A DNA stretch of 64,000 nucleotides from Cystobasidiopsis lactophilus (taxonomy: Eukaryota > Basidiomycota > Agaricostilbomycetes > Agaricostilbales > Chionosphaeraceae). Made by a program: the position numbers and the translations under genes. Location of the stretch: assembly GCA_001599975.1 (NCBI GenBank), contig BCIO01000001.1, positions 992,001 through 1,056,000 on the forward strand, read 5' to 3'. Numbering within the stretch: the stretch's first letter is position 1; each line of letters opens with the position of its first letter. Shown here in pieces: positions 20,713 through 30,924 of this stretch. The notes beneath the pieces were generated by a model. It saw only the letters and a list, made by a program, of their open reading frames with translations. It did not search any database and was not told the DNA's origin.

Positions 20713-21875
20713 ATGTCGACCACATCGCAGCTGAACGAGCTCCTCGGCTTTCTCCTTCTGCCCGATCAAATCAATGTCCAATGCATTGTACTGCAAAACC
20801 TGCTGCCGTACTCGGCAGCTAGCTCTGCCCATCGTTCCATTTTCTTCGAAAAGTGCCCGCAAGGGCAAAGTTGGCTCGAGGTCATTGCCCAATTCGCCAC
20901 CAAAGCCGATTTCCCGATTCCTGGGCAGCACGACGCTTTGAAGATTGCCATCAATATGACGGATAGCCGGACGGGAGCAGCCTTGCTGGGCAAGATGCCA
21001 GATTTTCTCCCCAAGCTCATCAAGGTCATTCTGGTAAGGCGGTGCCTCTCCTGCTGACCCGCTCTGTCCTCATAGTTCCACGATTTAGACAAAAGACCAT
21101 GTTTTGGCGGATCCAGCAGCCATGCTACTGTCAAATCTGTCACAGCAACCCGACCAGCAAGCCAAAATTTGCCAGCAGCTTCCAGACCTTGTCGGCGTTT
21201 TCGTCAAGGGCAGCGAAAAGAGTGAAGATGTCAACAGGCATGCGTCCTTCGACTTCTTGTCGAGCGTCATTGCCAACGTCTCTACGCTGCCAGCCGCTCG
21301 CACCCTCCTCCTCGAGCCGAGTGGCGAAGGCCAAACCCACCTGGACCGAATCGCTGTTTTCTCCGAGCACCCGTCTGTGATCCGCCGCGGTGGCGTGGCA
21401 TCCACAATAAAGTGCGCAGCAAGATCTATGATGTCTAGATTGCATGACTCTAAGAGACAACTCTAGGAATGTGGCGTTTGACACCAGGGCGCAGCTCGAT
21501 GTCGTGTCTTCCCCCGCCATCCTTCCCCGCTTGTTGTTACCACTCTGTGGGCCGGAAGAGTATCCGTTGGAAGAGATGGACAAGTTTCCGGAAGAGATCC
21601 AGATGTTGGCGGACGACAAGGAGCGGGAGCCGGACGAACGCATTCGAGCGATCCACTTGGAGACGCTGCTCCTCCTCTGCTCGACGTTGGACGGCCGAGA
21701 GAAGCTACGGCAGCAAAATGTGTACAGGGTGATCCAAGTGATGCATGCTGCGGAGAAGGATGAGCAAGTGAAGGAGCTGGCCACGCGGGTGGTGGGCTTA
21801 CTCATTCGGGACGAGCCCAAGATCGCAGCGCTCGAGGGAGAAGAAGACGACGACACAGGGTTAACAGAGGTCTGA
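20713..21875 (+). CDS. HGH1: Protein HGH1 homolog (armadillo-like, translation factor chaperone)
   Basis: HGH1 helps fold eukaryotic elongation factor 2 together with the CCT chaperonin. Start MSTTSQLNELLGFLLLPDQI. Three exons: 20713 to about 21030, about 21090-21410, and about 21472-21875. The second exon carries AMLLSNLSQQPDQQAKICQQ. The third carries the family signature LLLPLCGPEEYPLEEMDKFP, EREPDERIRAIHLETLLLLC and REKLRQQNVYRVIQVMHAAE. The C-terminus is acidic (EGEEDDDTGLTEV, stop 21873-21875). The stop codon is two bases from the stop codon of the convergent MFS gene. The last exon is also present as a decayed copy at 25.75-26.19 kb. Confidence 0.9.
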
Positions 21876-21877
21876 AC

Positions 21878-23884
21878 TCAGGCACTCTCCTTCGTGTCCA
21901 CAGGTGTTTGCCGAGCCAGCACCTCCGCGTGCAAGCGTTGGACTTCTTGCATCACTTTGCTCTTCGCTCTGATTTGCGGACCTTTGACGAATAGGAGGAT
22001 GGGGATGCCGAGGAGGCCAAGCCCCAAGCACGCAACGAGGAACCCTGCCCAGGTGTCTGTTTGCCACCAACTTCAGGGGAAATTCATCTTCACGAAGGAG
22101 TCACCTACAGCCCATGCGGTCATACCATTGGGTTGTAAATACTTGTGCATGCATTAATAAGATTAGAGCAAAAGAGATTTCCAAGGGGACAGCTTACAGG
22201 GAAACGCGGTACCAAGGAAATTCCGACAGGCACTCTGGGCTGCGAGCGCAGAGGATGCGTATAACAGGTAGGAATCTGCCAAGTAGTTGAAGACAGCCAG
22301 ATAGCTGTGAAAGATGCCGGCCATGACGAGGGCGTAGCCCAGCATTGGGACGATCCAATGGGTTCTGCCTTGGCCAAAGCAAGCGACCAACGCGCCAACC
22401 ACAAAAGAGGCGCCGCCGATGCAAGCAAAGTACAGTCGTGCTTCTGGCCCTCTCTTGGCCACTGAGGAGTGACGCTTCAGCCAGAGCTGAAAGGCTGAAA
22501 CTGCTGACCCACCATTTTCGCGGTACAACTTCTCTTGAACCATAGTAAACGCCAGGCCAATGAAGGCTCCGACGACCAGGGATAAAGACCCCAAACCAGC
22601 TTCGCCAGTGTTAAAGTGGTATACATCTTTAAAAATGAGGGTGATCGATTCGAACAGCGACCCTGTTGATGGCGACAAAGCAACTTGGGTATTCGAAAGC
22701 AAAAGCCCTAGAAAAAGACGTACACATCACGCCCCAGCCGTAGCTGATGTACAAAGCCATACTGAGAACGACGGGCTCCGATACGAGGAAAATGAGCGGC
22801 CGCGTGAGAGACCTCTTGATGAGAACGGCAAGGCTGGCTCGTTCCAAATCAGCGCGACACTGGTAGCGCTGGTCGCCAGTCTCTTTCCGCAGCTTGGCGG
22901 CTCGTCGACTGCAAGGGAATTGGTGAGCTAAGCCTTCCTTGCCAGCAATCGGACTCACGACAGTAGGACGGAGCCCCTCGTCTCTTTAAGAATGACGATG
23001 ATCAAAGCCAGAGTGACGCCAGACAGGATCAACGAAATCCAGCTCATCCACCGCCAACCCAAATCTTGGACGGCGTAGCCCAACGACACTGGGCCAGCTC
23101 CGCTTCCAGCAAATGCGGCTGTAGAGAACAGCGCCATTGGCCAACCGCGATTCTTGGACGTCCAGACATCAGCCAAGGTACCTCCTACGACTGAGGAGCC
23201 AGTGGAACCAGCGGCACCGGCCAAAAAGCGGCAGACAAGGATGCCAGCGAATGTAGGTGATAGTGCGGTCGCCAGGAGGAGTATTGTGAAGATCGCGAAT
23301 GATGCGATATAGACTGGGCTTCTCCCAATGACTTCTGAAAGTGGCGCGGTGACTAGAGGCTGAGCAAGAATCACATAAGACGTCAGCTGTCAAGGAATAT
23401 GGAGCCTTCATGGGAGAGACGCACGACGAGGGCATAGCCAAGCGGATATAGAGAGACAGAAACGAGAGCTGTCTCGTGAGAAACGCCCAAGTCCGCCTCC
23501 ATAGCTGCAAGTCCAATGGCCCAGCCCTAGAGCACACCCATTCGGTGAGCCCGACGAGCCCATACGACGATGTAATAAGACACATACAGAGCCAACAATC
23601 ATTGAGAGCGCAGTGGTCCAACACGCCCTGAATCAACAAACTTGAGCATGTTTAGAGCTCATCATTCGGGCTGCACCTCACACTGCCAATGGATTAGTAC
23701 GCTATCAATACAGACAAACAAGTGCTTCCTCACAGCTCGTGATGATCCATTTCTTGCCTTTTGGCCAATTGAAGGGATTCTCTGGGTCGTTCGCCTCAAA
23801 TTCGACCCAGATCGTCTCTTGCGGCACATCATTCTGCTCTCCTAGAGGCGAGGCATTGGCCTCGAGCTTTTCTGCTGTCGCCAT
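21878..23884 (-). CDS. DHA1-type MFS transporter, tandem copy 1
   Basis: Twelve-helix drug:H+ antiporter-type carrier, expected at the plasma membrane. The start at 23884 gives MATAEKLEANASPLGEQNDV; the N-terminal tail has the usual NPFNWPKGKKWIITS entry to helix 1. Then SLACWTTALSMIVGS, motif A APLSEVIGRSPVYI, VCRFLAGAAGSTGSSVVGGT, motif C GSGAGPVSLGYAVQDLGWRW, the central loop ETRGSVLLSRRAAKLRKETG, and helices 7-12 including FACIGGASFVVGALVACFG and AVFNYLADSYLLYASSALAA. It ends VDTKESA (stop 21878-21880). About eight introns. A one-base exon at 23682 is needed to keep the frame. A close paralogue follows at 26.2-28.2 kb. An alternative upstream ATG is at 23905. Confidence 0.88.
23682..23682 (-). 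other. One-nucleotide micro-exon in MFS copy 1
   Basis: Exon 1 ends ATC ACG AGC T (23734). Intron a is 23683-23733 (51 nt, GTGAGG...CAG), then a single T, then intron b is 23628-23681 (54 nt, GTGAGG...CAG), then G GCG TGT TGG. Only inclusion of the single T gives IITSLACWTTALSMIVGS, a proper first membrane helix. The same arrangement exists in copy 2. Inference from sequence. Confidence 0.6.
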
Positions 23885-23896
23885 TCCAAAGCGTCG

Positions 23897-24427
23897 CCGG
23901 CACAAGACACGTCAACTTGCCTCGTCGAGTTGGATCAAGTCGCCAATGATTGGGAGCAATATTATTTCCAAGTTGATTTAGTGCGGAACGAGTCGGTTCA
24001 AGGTATTACCAGCCAAGCGGGAGTGATCCGCGCTAGCCGCGTCGGCCTGCGTCGGTCCTCCTGGCTCGAGTCCAGCAGCGACCCATCATCTAACCAATGG
24101 TTGCAGATCCGAGGATCAGCAAGAGGTGCCGAGTCGATCCGCAAGCGAAATCAAGCGCACACGCATATTGCTACTGAGCATCAGGTGTGGCACTGGGTGG
24201 CCAAAGGTCACAAAAGGAGGAACTCGGGTTCCTCGATGGCAATGCAGGATACGAGACCCTGCTGCATTGCATGCAGCATTTCTAGGCCGAGAACAGACCA
24301 GTTGAGTGAACACGCAATAGCGCGGGCAAGGCGCCTACCTCGCTTCCGAAGCCCGCTGCCACGACTCCATGTCAGGCTAGAATATTAGCCTACGCGCTGC
24401 AAGCGACTTAGGCCTGAGTACAGCGCA
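23897..24427. other. Spacer upstream of MFS copy 1
   Basis: Holds the promoter of the minus-strand MFS gene. A short minus-strand frame near 24116-24313, possibly joined to an upstream exon near 24340-24370, was looked at but matches nothing. No supported gene. Confidence 0.4.
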
Positions 24428-24640
24428 TCAAAGATAGCTGGACAACCCACCTTTAAGGCGGCAACCCTTATTTCCTGCCTTCTTCTTCTTGCCTCCTATA
24501 TCTCCCAAGCCAACCGTCGTCGCCTTTGCCAGAGCAGCCTGGACATCCGTAGCAGACGTCTACGAGTCCTGGGCAGCGAATTTCTTGCGCATCTCCTCCA
24601 GCTTCCTTGGCCTCAGCTTGAACGCGACCCCTCTCCCGCT
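24428..24640 (-). pseudogene. Remnant of an unrecognised protein-coding gene C-terminus
   Basis: Reading on the minus strand gives GVAFKLRPRKLEEMRKKFAA then QDS, an in-frame TAG (24560-24562), then TSATDVQAALAKATTVGLGD and IGGKKKKAGNKG before a final stop. The residue mix and lysine-rich tail look like a genuine C-terminus, but there is a stop inside and no start or good splice acceptor upstream. I therefore read it as a decayed host-gene fragment. The TAG cannot be removed by a normal-length intron here. The family was not recognised. Confidence 0.4.
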
Positions 24641-24793
24641 TCAGCAATCACCTCTCTGAGTCAATCGGCGGACGACTGTCTTCTGCTATGGTGCAATGTG
24701 AGCCGGCCATCTTAAGGCGGAGGAACTAGGGCCGAGGGACTAGTTCGGACGACTTGAAAGTTGATGTGCGCTGCCGGTGGAAGTGGAGAAGCT

Positions 24794-25442
24794 CTAAGGT
24801 AGGCAACCGGGAGCGGTGGCCGATGAGAGAGAGAAAAAGATGAAGAAGCTGGTTGAAGTGGCTGAGACAGAAGCGAAAGAGGGGAGGGACCGGTCCTCTT
24901 GCAAGCTGGCCAGCTTCAAGGGCGGATTCGGCACAACGTCGAGGAAGGCATCGCACGCGGATGAGCTGTTTTCAGAGTCGGCATTCTCTGGCGAGTCCTG
25001 CTGGTCGAACGTGAGTGGGGACTCAGAGGTCTAAAGCGTTGACAGCTTGGCCTACCAAGTCAAAACTGAGCAAGAGGTCGTCGCGAATCGCTTTTGTATG
25101 TGCGTAGTCCTCCAGCTTGTACCTCTGTCAGCTCCTTCTGATCAATACATACTCCATCTGCGCAAGGTAAGGAAGGGACAAACCAGTTGAGCCTCGAGCC
25201 ACGCCCCGGTTCGCCTGCGCCGCCAATGCCGGCAAGGCGCCCCCAAAGCCTCCCGCCCTTTGACTAGCTTGTGGAGTGTACAGGCTTTGCTCGTGCTCGA
25301 AGCCCTTGTTGGGCGGCGTCCCAAGCCGCCTTGACGAGTCGGTCAGCGGGATCAATCGAGCACTGCGCCTGGGTCCGCGACCGCCAGCTCGTCCTCTGGC
25401 GCTGTCATGAGATCTGCACAGGCATCCACGAAGCCAGATCAA
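24794..25442 (-). CDS. Tentative gene of unknown function
   Basis: Three short exons join in frame on the minus strand. The first ends FEHEQSL. The second is RTGAWLEAQL, and a 60-nt intron leads to RYKLEDYAHTKAIRDDLLLS. The last begins SPLTFDQQDSPENADSENSS and runs to a stop at 24794-24796. The helical LEDYAHTKAIRDDL stretch resembles paired-helix (UVR-like) segments, but this is weak. The intron before the last exon would be only about 34 nt, and the first exon has odd composition, so the gene may be decayed like its surroundings between the two MFS copies. An antisense frame at 24816-25034 was considered less likely. Confidence 0.35.
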
Positions 25443-25747
25443 TGTCCGTCCATTGGCTGGTATAGCGAGGGACTGGGATGCAGCGCAGTCCCGCCGGCTT
25501 GTTGTTTTGAGCGCATTCGCCTGACGCTGCTCGTAGCGCTTTGCTCAGCGGCCTGGCCTTGATCTTTCTGGCCCTATACGTTCTCGGAGCAGCTGGAGTG
25601 TCGCGAGTCGGTGGTCCCGGGCCATTGCGCAGAGCTCACGCATGAGTGGGCATTTGGAGGCGATCGATTTCCTCAGTGATGGCTCCCCCAGACAAGAAAC
25701 GCAAGAAGGGCGGTCTCGAATGCGGGTCCAAGCAGAATGCAGGGCGT

Positions 25748-26190
25748 GATATATGATGTCTAAAGTTGCATGCGTCTAAATAATTAATATGCTAAAGCTG
25801 TGGCAGTTGCCACCAAGAGAAGCAGTGTGAGGTGTTGTCGTCCGTCGCTTGTCATTGCCACCTTGTAGGCCAGTCGAGTACCTTTTGGAAGGGATGGACA
25901 AATTTCCACAGGAGATCCAAATGATGGTGGACAACAAAGAGCGCGAGCCGAACGAGCACATTCGGGCGATCCACTTGGAGACGCTGCTCCTGTTGTGCTC
26001 GACGCTAGGTGGTTGAGGGAAGCTGGGGCGATAAAAGTGTACAGGGTGGTCCAAGTGTTTTACGCTGCGGAGAAGGATGAGCTGTGCAAAAAGTTGCCCC
26101 CAAGGTAATGGGCTTACTGATCCAGGGCGAGCCCAAGATAGCGGCTCTGAGGTGGAAGAAGGCGACCAGGACACGGAACCGACAGAAACC
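25748..26190 (+). pseudogene. HGH1: Truncated, decayed copy of the last HGH1 exon
   Basis: Plus-strand reading shows VEYLLEGMDKFPQEIQMMVD and NEHIRAIHLETLLLLCSTLG, clearly the HGH1 signature found at 21.54-21.69 kb. A TGA follows at once, and later parts (YAAEKDEL and beyond) need frame changes and contain further stops. It has no 5' exons, so it was born truncated by the duplication and has since drifted. The part overlapping the 3' end of MFS copy 2 may be kept only as that gene's 3' UTR. Confidence 0.85.
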
Positions 26191-26194
26191 CGAG

Positions 26195-28218
26195 CTTAGA
26201 CGCTCTCCTTCGTGTCCGTAGGGTTCTGCCGAGCCAGCACCTCCGCGTGCAAGCGTTGGACTTCCTGCATCGCCTTGCTCTTGGCTCTGATTTGCGGACC
26301 CTTGATGAATAGGAGGATGGGGATGCCGAGCAGTCCAAGTCCCAAAAGAGCCACCAAGAAACCGGCCCAAGTGTCTGTACTGCGTTTTCAGGAGCCATTC
26401 ATCCATCGCCAAGAAGGTCACTCACAGCCCATGCGGTCATACCACTGCGTTGTAAATACTGTGCATGCATCAATAAGATTAGAGCAAAAGAGATTTCCAA
26501 GGGGGCAGCTTACAGGGAAACGCAGCTCCAAGGATATTGCGGCAGGCGCTCTGGGCTGCAATCGCAGAGGATGCGTATAACAGATAAGAATCGGCCAGAT
26601 AGTTGAAGACAGCCAAATAGATGTGGAAGATGCCGGCCATGACGAGGGCGTACCCAATGCAGGGCACGATCCAGTGGGTCCGGCCTTGGCCAAAGCAGGC
26701 GACCAAGGCTCCGATGACAAAAGAGGCGCCACCGATGCAGGCGAAGTACAGTCGCGCTTCTGGGCCTCTCTTGGCCACTGAAGGCAAACGCGTCAGTGGG
26801 AGCCAAGGAGTTTTGAGCGGCCAACCCACCATTTTGACGATACAGCTTCTCTTGAACGATAGTGAATGCCAGGCCAACAAAGGCTCCTGCGACTAATGAC
26901 AGGCACCCCAAACCAGCTTCGCCAGTATTGAAGTGATAAACGTTCTTGAAGACAAGGGTGATCGACTCGAAAAGCGACCCTGTTCGCGCAAAGCAACGGC
27001 CTCAGTGAAATACTTTCACTAGAGAAGAAAACGTACACATCACACCCCAGCCGTAGCTGATGTATAAAGACATGCTAAAGACGACGGGCTCCGATATGAG
27101 GAAATAGAGCGGCCGCGTAAGGGACGTCTTGATGAGGATGGCGAGGCTGGCTCGCTCCAAATCAGCGCGACACTGGTAGCGCTGGTCGCCAGTCTCTTTG
27201 CGGAGTTTGGCAGCTCGTCGACTGCAGTAGAGGATTGGTGAGCTAAGCTTTCCTTTTGAGCCTTCTGGCCAGTGATCGCACTCACGACAGTAGGACGGAG
27301 CCCCTCGTCTCTCTTAGGATGAGGATGATCAAAGCCAGAGTGACGCCAGACAGAATCAACATGATCCAGCTCATCCACCGCCAACCTAAATTTTGCACGG
27401 CGTAGCCCAACGACGCTTCGCCAGCCCCGCTTCCAAAGAACGCAGCAGTGGAAAACAGCGCCATTGGCCAACCCCGGTCTTTAGATGTCCAGATATCAGC
27501 CAAGGTTCCTCCGACGACCGTCGAGCCAGTCGAGCCAGCGGCACCTGCCAAAAAGCGGCAGACCAGGATGCCAGCAAATGTAGGAGAGAGTGCAGTTGCC
27601 AGTATGAGAATAGTGAAAATGGTGAACGATGCGATATAGAGCTTGTTTCTCCCGAGGACCTCTGAGAACGGCGCGGTGACAAGAGGCTGGAAGGGGGAGA
27701 TCCCAAAGATGCCTCAGTTTCCAGATGTCACAAAAAAGTTAGCTCAGTACAGCGCCACTTACGATGAGAGCGAAGCCAAGCGGATACAGAGAGAAGGAAA
27801 CCAGAGCTGCTTCATGGGAAACGCCCAAATCGGCTTCCATAGCCGGAAGTCCAATGGCCCATCCCTAAGCGCGCACTCATCTCGTAAGCATTTCGAGGTC
27901 GCATGGTCAAACAAGACGCGTACAGAGCCAACCCACGCTGCAAGCGCAGTGGTCCAGCACGCCCTGGTCATCAAGCGTGAGCACGATCGGAAGTCGTCGT
28001 TGGGTCCTGGCTCACACTGCCGACGCATGAGTATACTAGTGAAATCGAAATCTAGGTGCTTCCTTACAGCTCGTAATTATCCACTTCTTGCCCCTTGGCC
28101 AGTTGAAGGGATTCTCTGGATCGTTCGCCTCGAACTCGACCCAGATCGTCTCTTGCGGCACATCATTCTGCTCTCCTAGAGGCGAGGCATTGGCCTCTAG
28201 CTTTTCTGTCGTTGGCAT
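26195..28218 (-). CDS. DHA1-type MFS transporter, tandem copy 2
   Basis: Intact paralogue of the 21.9-23.9 kb gene with the same intron positions. The start at 28218 gives MPTTEKLEANASPLGEQNDV; NPFNWPRGKKWIITS follows, then SLACWTTALAAWVGS, APFSEVLGRNKLYIASFTIF, VCRFLAGAAGSTGSTVVGGT, FFGSGAGEASLGYAVQNLGW, ETRGSVLLSR, FACIGGASFVIGALVACFG and AVFNYLADSYLLYASSAIAA. It ends PTDTKESV (stop 26195-26197). Motif C carries Glu where copy 1 has Pro-Val (GAGEA against GAGPV), a change in the region that marks antiporters. It also keeps the one-base exon (28016). Upstream sequence differs from copy 1, so the two genes are probably regulated differently. Confidence 0.87.
28016..28016 (-). other. One-nucleotide micro-exon in MFS copy 2
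   Basis: Exon 1 ends ATT ACG AGC T (28068). Intron a 28017-28067 (51 nt, GTAAGG...CAG), single T, intron b 27964-28015 (52 nt, GTGAGC...CAG), then G GCG TGC TGG. The two introns have diverged from copy 1 but the single-base arrangement is kept, which argues for function. Confidence 0.6.
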
Positions 28219-28411
28219 CCACAAAGTGTCGCTGTTGCGAGTCAGCTTCGACTTTGCGTCGGAGCTTTGGGCCGGTTAATTGGTTCGCGCGGTCCTGGCA
28301 TGTGGCAATTTTTAGTCGTCACAGGAAAATGACTCCGACTTCAAAAGCATTGCATAGAGGTAAAGTTTCTCAAAAGCCCGTGGGACCCAGCCCGAAATGG
28401 TGGCGGAAGAC

Positions 28412-30375
28412 TCAAATCTGCTTGACGAGGGTGGCGTCAACGCTTGCCAGCTTGGTCTTCAGAGCTGTGATTGGGGGAGACCAGAGATAGACGCCTCCCT
28501 TTGGTTTGATGAACTCTGAGTTTGCAGTCACAATGTTCGTAGGGTCACCGTTGTTCTGCATCTGACGAATCAGCGAGCTTCGTTGTACTGGGGGGACTTT
28601 CCTGACGTTGGGGGCAATTCCTTGAGCTTGACGAGGCCCCTGTGCACCGGTCTGTCCAATGACAAGATCGAAGCCAACTGACGCGATGTTGAGGGGGTTG
28701 GGAGGGAAGCTGGCGTTGTTGGCCCAGGACTGTTGAGCGATCGAGGCGCTCAGGCTTCTAGCGACGGCGGTTCAGACTTCAAACTCCTCACCTTCTGAAC
28801 AAATTCGAACCCCTTGGTGATTGATCCTTGATAGGAGACAAACAAGAGACCTCGATCGTGAGACGTCTTCTTCAGCCGTGCCTCTCGGAGCGTGACCTCT
28901 GATCCGTAGGGTATGCCTGGCCAAGCTGCTTTCAAGACCAACACACAAGCTTTCAAAAGATAGTCACAGACTCACCTTGACGGACCATCAAGCGGGGCAC
29001 GATTCCAGTTTCGCGTGGGATGGCGGCAACTCCAGCTCCTGCGGGAGCGGGGGAGTCAGTTCAGTTCAAAGCTTGGAAAGGTAAAGCACTGACGAGGATT
29101 GGTCTTTCTGACGTGAGCAGAATAAGGGCACTTGATTTGGTTCAGATCATCTTGCGCCGCATAATCGAAATCATTGTTTTTCAGCGCATCGGCGCCAAGG
29201 GTGGGGTCATCTGTCAATGGCGACAAGACCTGGCATGCCTATGAGCGAGGGCCCGGTGAAAGGAGACATTGCGGGACTCGTACAATGGGAGCGCCAGAAG
29301 CCCAGCGGCCAATGATGCGGGCGCCAATGAAATCCGGCGTGATGCCCGGGATGGACGTGGACAAGGCCTGGGCGGTGCCATTTGCAAAGTCGTGAAACTC
29401 GGGGACCAATTGTGACAACTGGCGAAAGACCAAAAAGCTTCCCTCGCGGGTCCAAGCGGGCTCGCCCTTGGTCAGGCCGGTCAAAAGAATCTCTGGCGAA
29501 ACCGCATCCTGTCCTGGCAGCGGTGGTGAAATATCCTGCAGGGTTGGAATGCTGACACCGTCCTTGAAGCCAAAGTGCTCGTGGCCAGCCTCGGCGCCAC
29601 TTGATGGAAAGCTTTAGACAGGCAACCATTTGTAGAAACACAGGCCGACGTACGGACGGACTTGGCCTTCGATTTCATCGACAATGGCAACCGAGTGCTT
29701 CAGCAAAGAGTAGATGCTCAAGACCTGCTTGTGGAGATCGCGTTGCGACGGCGCGGTGACGAGGATGGCGACGTCGATCTCGTCGGCCAGGAAGGGCTCA
29801 GACCAAGTGGACAGCTGACCCTTGGCGTCCACAGGGTCGCCCAAGCTGACGGCACTGGCCTTCTGGCCGATCTTGAAAGCGGTGTCGACGGCTTTGGGGA
29901 CATGAAAATATGAGCGTCCATAAAACTGCAGAGCTTGCGCGCAAGCTTACCTGGGATGCTAGTGTCCTGCGACTGACCGGGCATCTCCGATTCTTGGACC
30001 CCACATTTGATGAGACCGCCATGGGTGAACGCAATGTTGATTTGGACGATCTAGAACTGCTGTGAGCCACTTTACCGCTATGGACTCTGAAGTGCTCACC
30101 GAAAGCCATTTCTTGGGCTTGCCGGGTTCTTGGGCTTGGTTTATCTTGGCTTGAGCAGCCTTGACGTCTCTATACGGCGCAACTTTAGTGGCGAATCTAC
30201 AGTACTTCCAAGTTTCGACATACGCAGTGGATGTAACTTGTGGAATCAGTTGGTTTAAGTCCCGACGGAAGTTGGAGGCGTTGGTGATCTTCAGGAAGAT
30301 AAAAGCTTCAGTGCGCTTCTGAAGACCCAAGAGGACGTCGCCCTGGATGTTTTTCTCGTCGAGTTGGGCTGACAT
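28412..30375 (-). CDS. DyP-type heme peroxidase
   Basis: Dye-decolourising peroxidase, a heme enzyme common in basidiomycetes. The start at 30375 gives MSAQLDEKNIQGDVLLGLQK. The family motif GxxDG is present as GHEHFGFKDGVSIPTLQDIS. Later FIGARIIGRWASGAPI, DFDYAAQDDLNQIKCPYSAH with the proximal heme His in SAHVRKTNPRQ, RGLLFVSYQGSITKGFEFVQ, and the C-terminal exon SWANNASFPPNPL to TLVKQI (stop 28412-28414). No signal peptide is visible at the N-terminus, so it is either intracellular or leaderless, unlike the secreted lignin-associated DyPs. About seven short introns. An upstream in-frame ATG at 30393 would add six residues. Confidence 0.88.
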
Positions 30376-30924
30376 GGTTGGCAAGGAAGACAAGAATTGG
30401 CCAATGGAAGTAGGCGTATTGGCGTCAGAGGAGGGTTCGTGCTTTGGGGTGTTGCCAAGTCTGAACCAGGCCGTGCTTCTTCAACGGCCCCGACGGCCAC
30501 GCATTCCAAAGATTATTGTTTTGATGTCGTAAAAGGGAGGGAGAAGCAGGCACATGTGGGGATTCCTCGGTACCCCGTGAGGTTTTAACTGTGGAACATT
30601 GACGGAACAGCGGCGGGCCAGACGCGATGCGGTGCAAATCTTCGACTGGTGTGGAAGCCAAACCGAGTCGCCAGTACGAGGGGAAAGGACCCAAACAACA
30701 TCAAAACGTAGTAGCAAGCTCGCTTTGAGGACGCGAAGCAGAGCGGGATCACAGCAGCATTCACATTAACTCGGGGTAGACATCATGGCGCCTTTGGCTC
30801 TCCAAAGGCCTGGGAATGCTCACTCAGGACTTCGCTTTCGTCTCCAAAGATGCATACTTACATTTCTGTACGGCTGAAAGTGGACAGGCATGAGTGCAAA
30901 GAAGCAACGTTGAACCTGGCGCGC
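30376..30924. other. Intergenic stretch
   Basis: Promoter side of the DyP peroxidase gene and 3' side of the nitrilase gene, both on the minus strand. Open frames here look like shadows. Nothing else seen. Confidence 0.5.

Larger units (their letters stand above)
21423..23896. repeat. Direct duplication, copy A (about 2.5 kb)
   Basis: The left end is recognisable where ATATGATGTCT-like sequence in the HGH1 intron matches copy B from 25748; the right end fades just upstream of the MFS start codon. The copy holds the last HGH1 exon (intact) and the whole MFS gene on the opposite strand. Boundaries are by eye, plus or minus about 15 bp. Coding parts look roughly 85% alike; introns are more diverged. 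Confidence 0.85.
25748..28233. repeat. Direct duplication, copy B (about 2.5 kb)
   Basis: Second copy of the 21.4-23.9 kb block in the same orientation. It holds a broken HGH1 3' exon (plus strand) and an intact MFS gene (minus strand). The join at 25748 abuts unrelated sequence containing a short plus-strand open frame, MAPPDKKRKKGGLE, starting at 25681. Confidence 0.85.

Noticed and set aside
20517-20760. Possible fusion of the YjbQ-family gene to HGH1 through a 47-50-nt intron
   Set aside because: A splice near 20537-20590 can open a frame that runs into the HGH1 start, but the linking residues look non-coding and HGH1 has its own good start, so two genes are simpler.
24116-24400. Small two-exon minus-strand gene starting MESWQRASEA
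   Set aside because: An intron with GTAGGC and CCTAG ends is possible, but the two reading frames after it both lack conserved features.
24816-25034. Plus-strand 72-codon frame starting MADEREKKMKKLVEVAETEA
   Set aside because: It has coiled-coil-like composition but is antisense to the minus-strand exon SPLTFDQQDSPENADSENSS, has no splice partners and no family match.
28790-28815. tRNA-like B-box (TTCGAACCC)
   Set aside because: It lies in the DyP peroxidase coding sequence and there is no A-box or cloverleaf around it.
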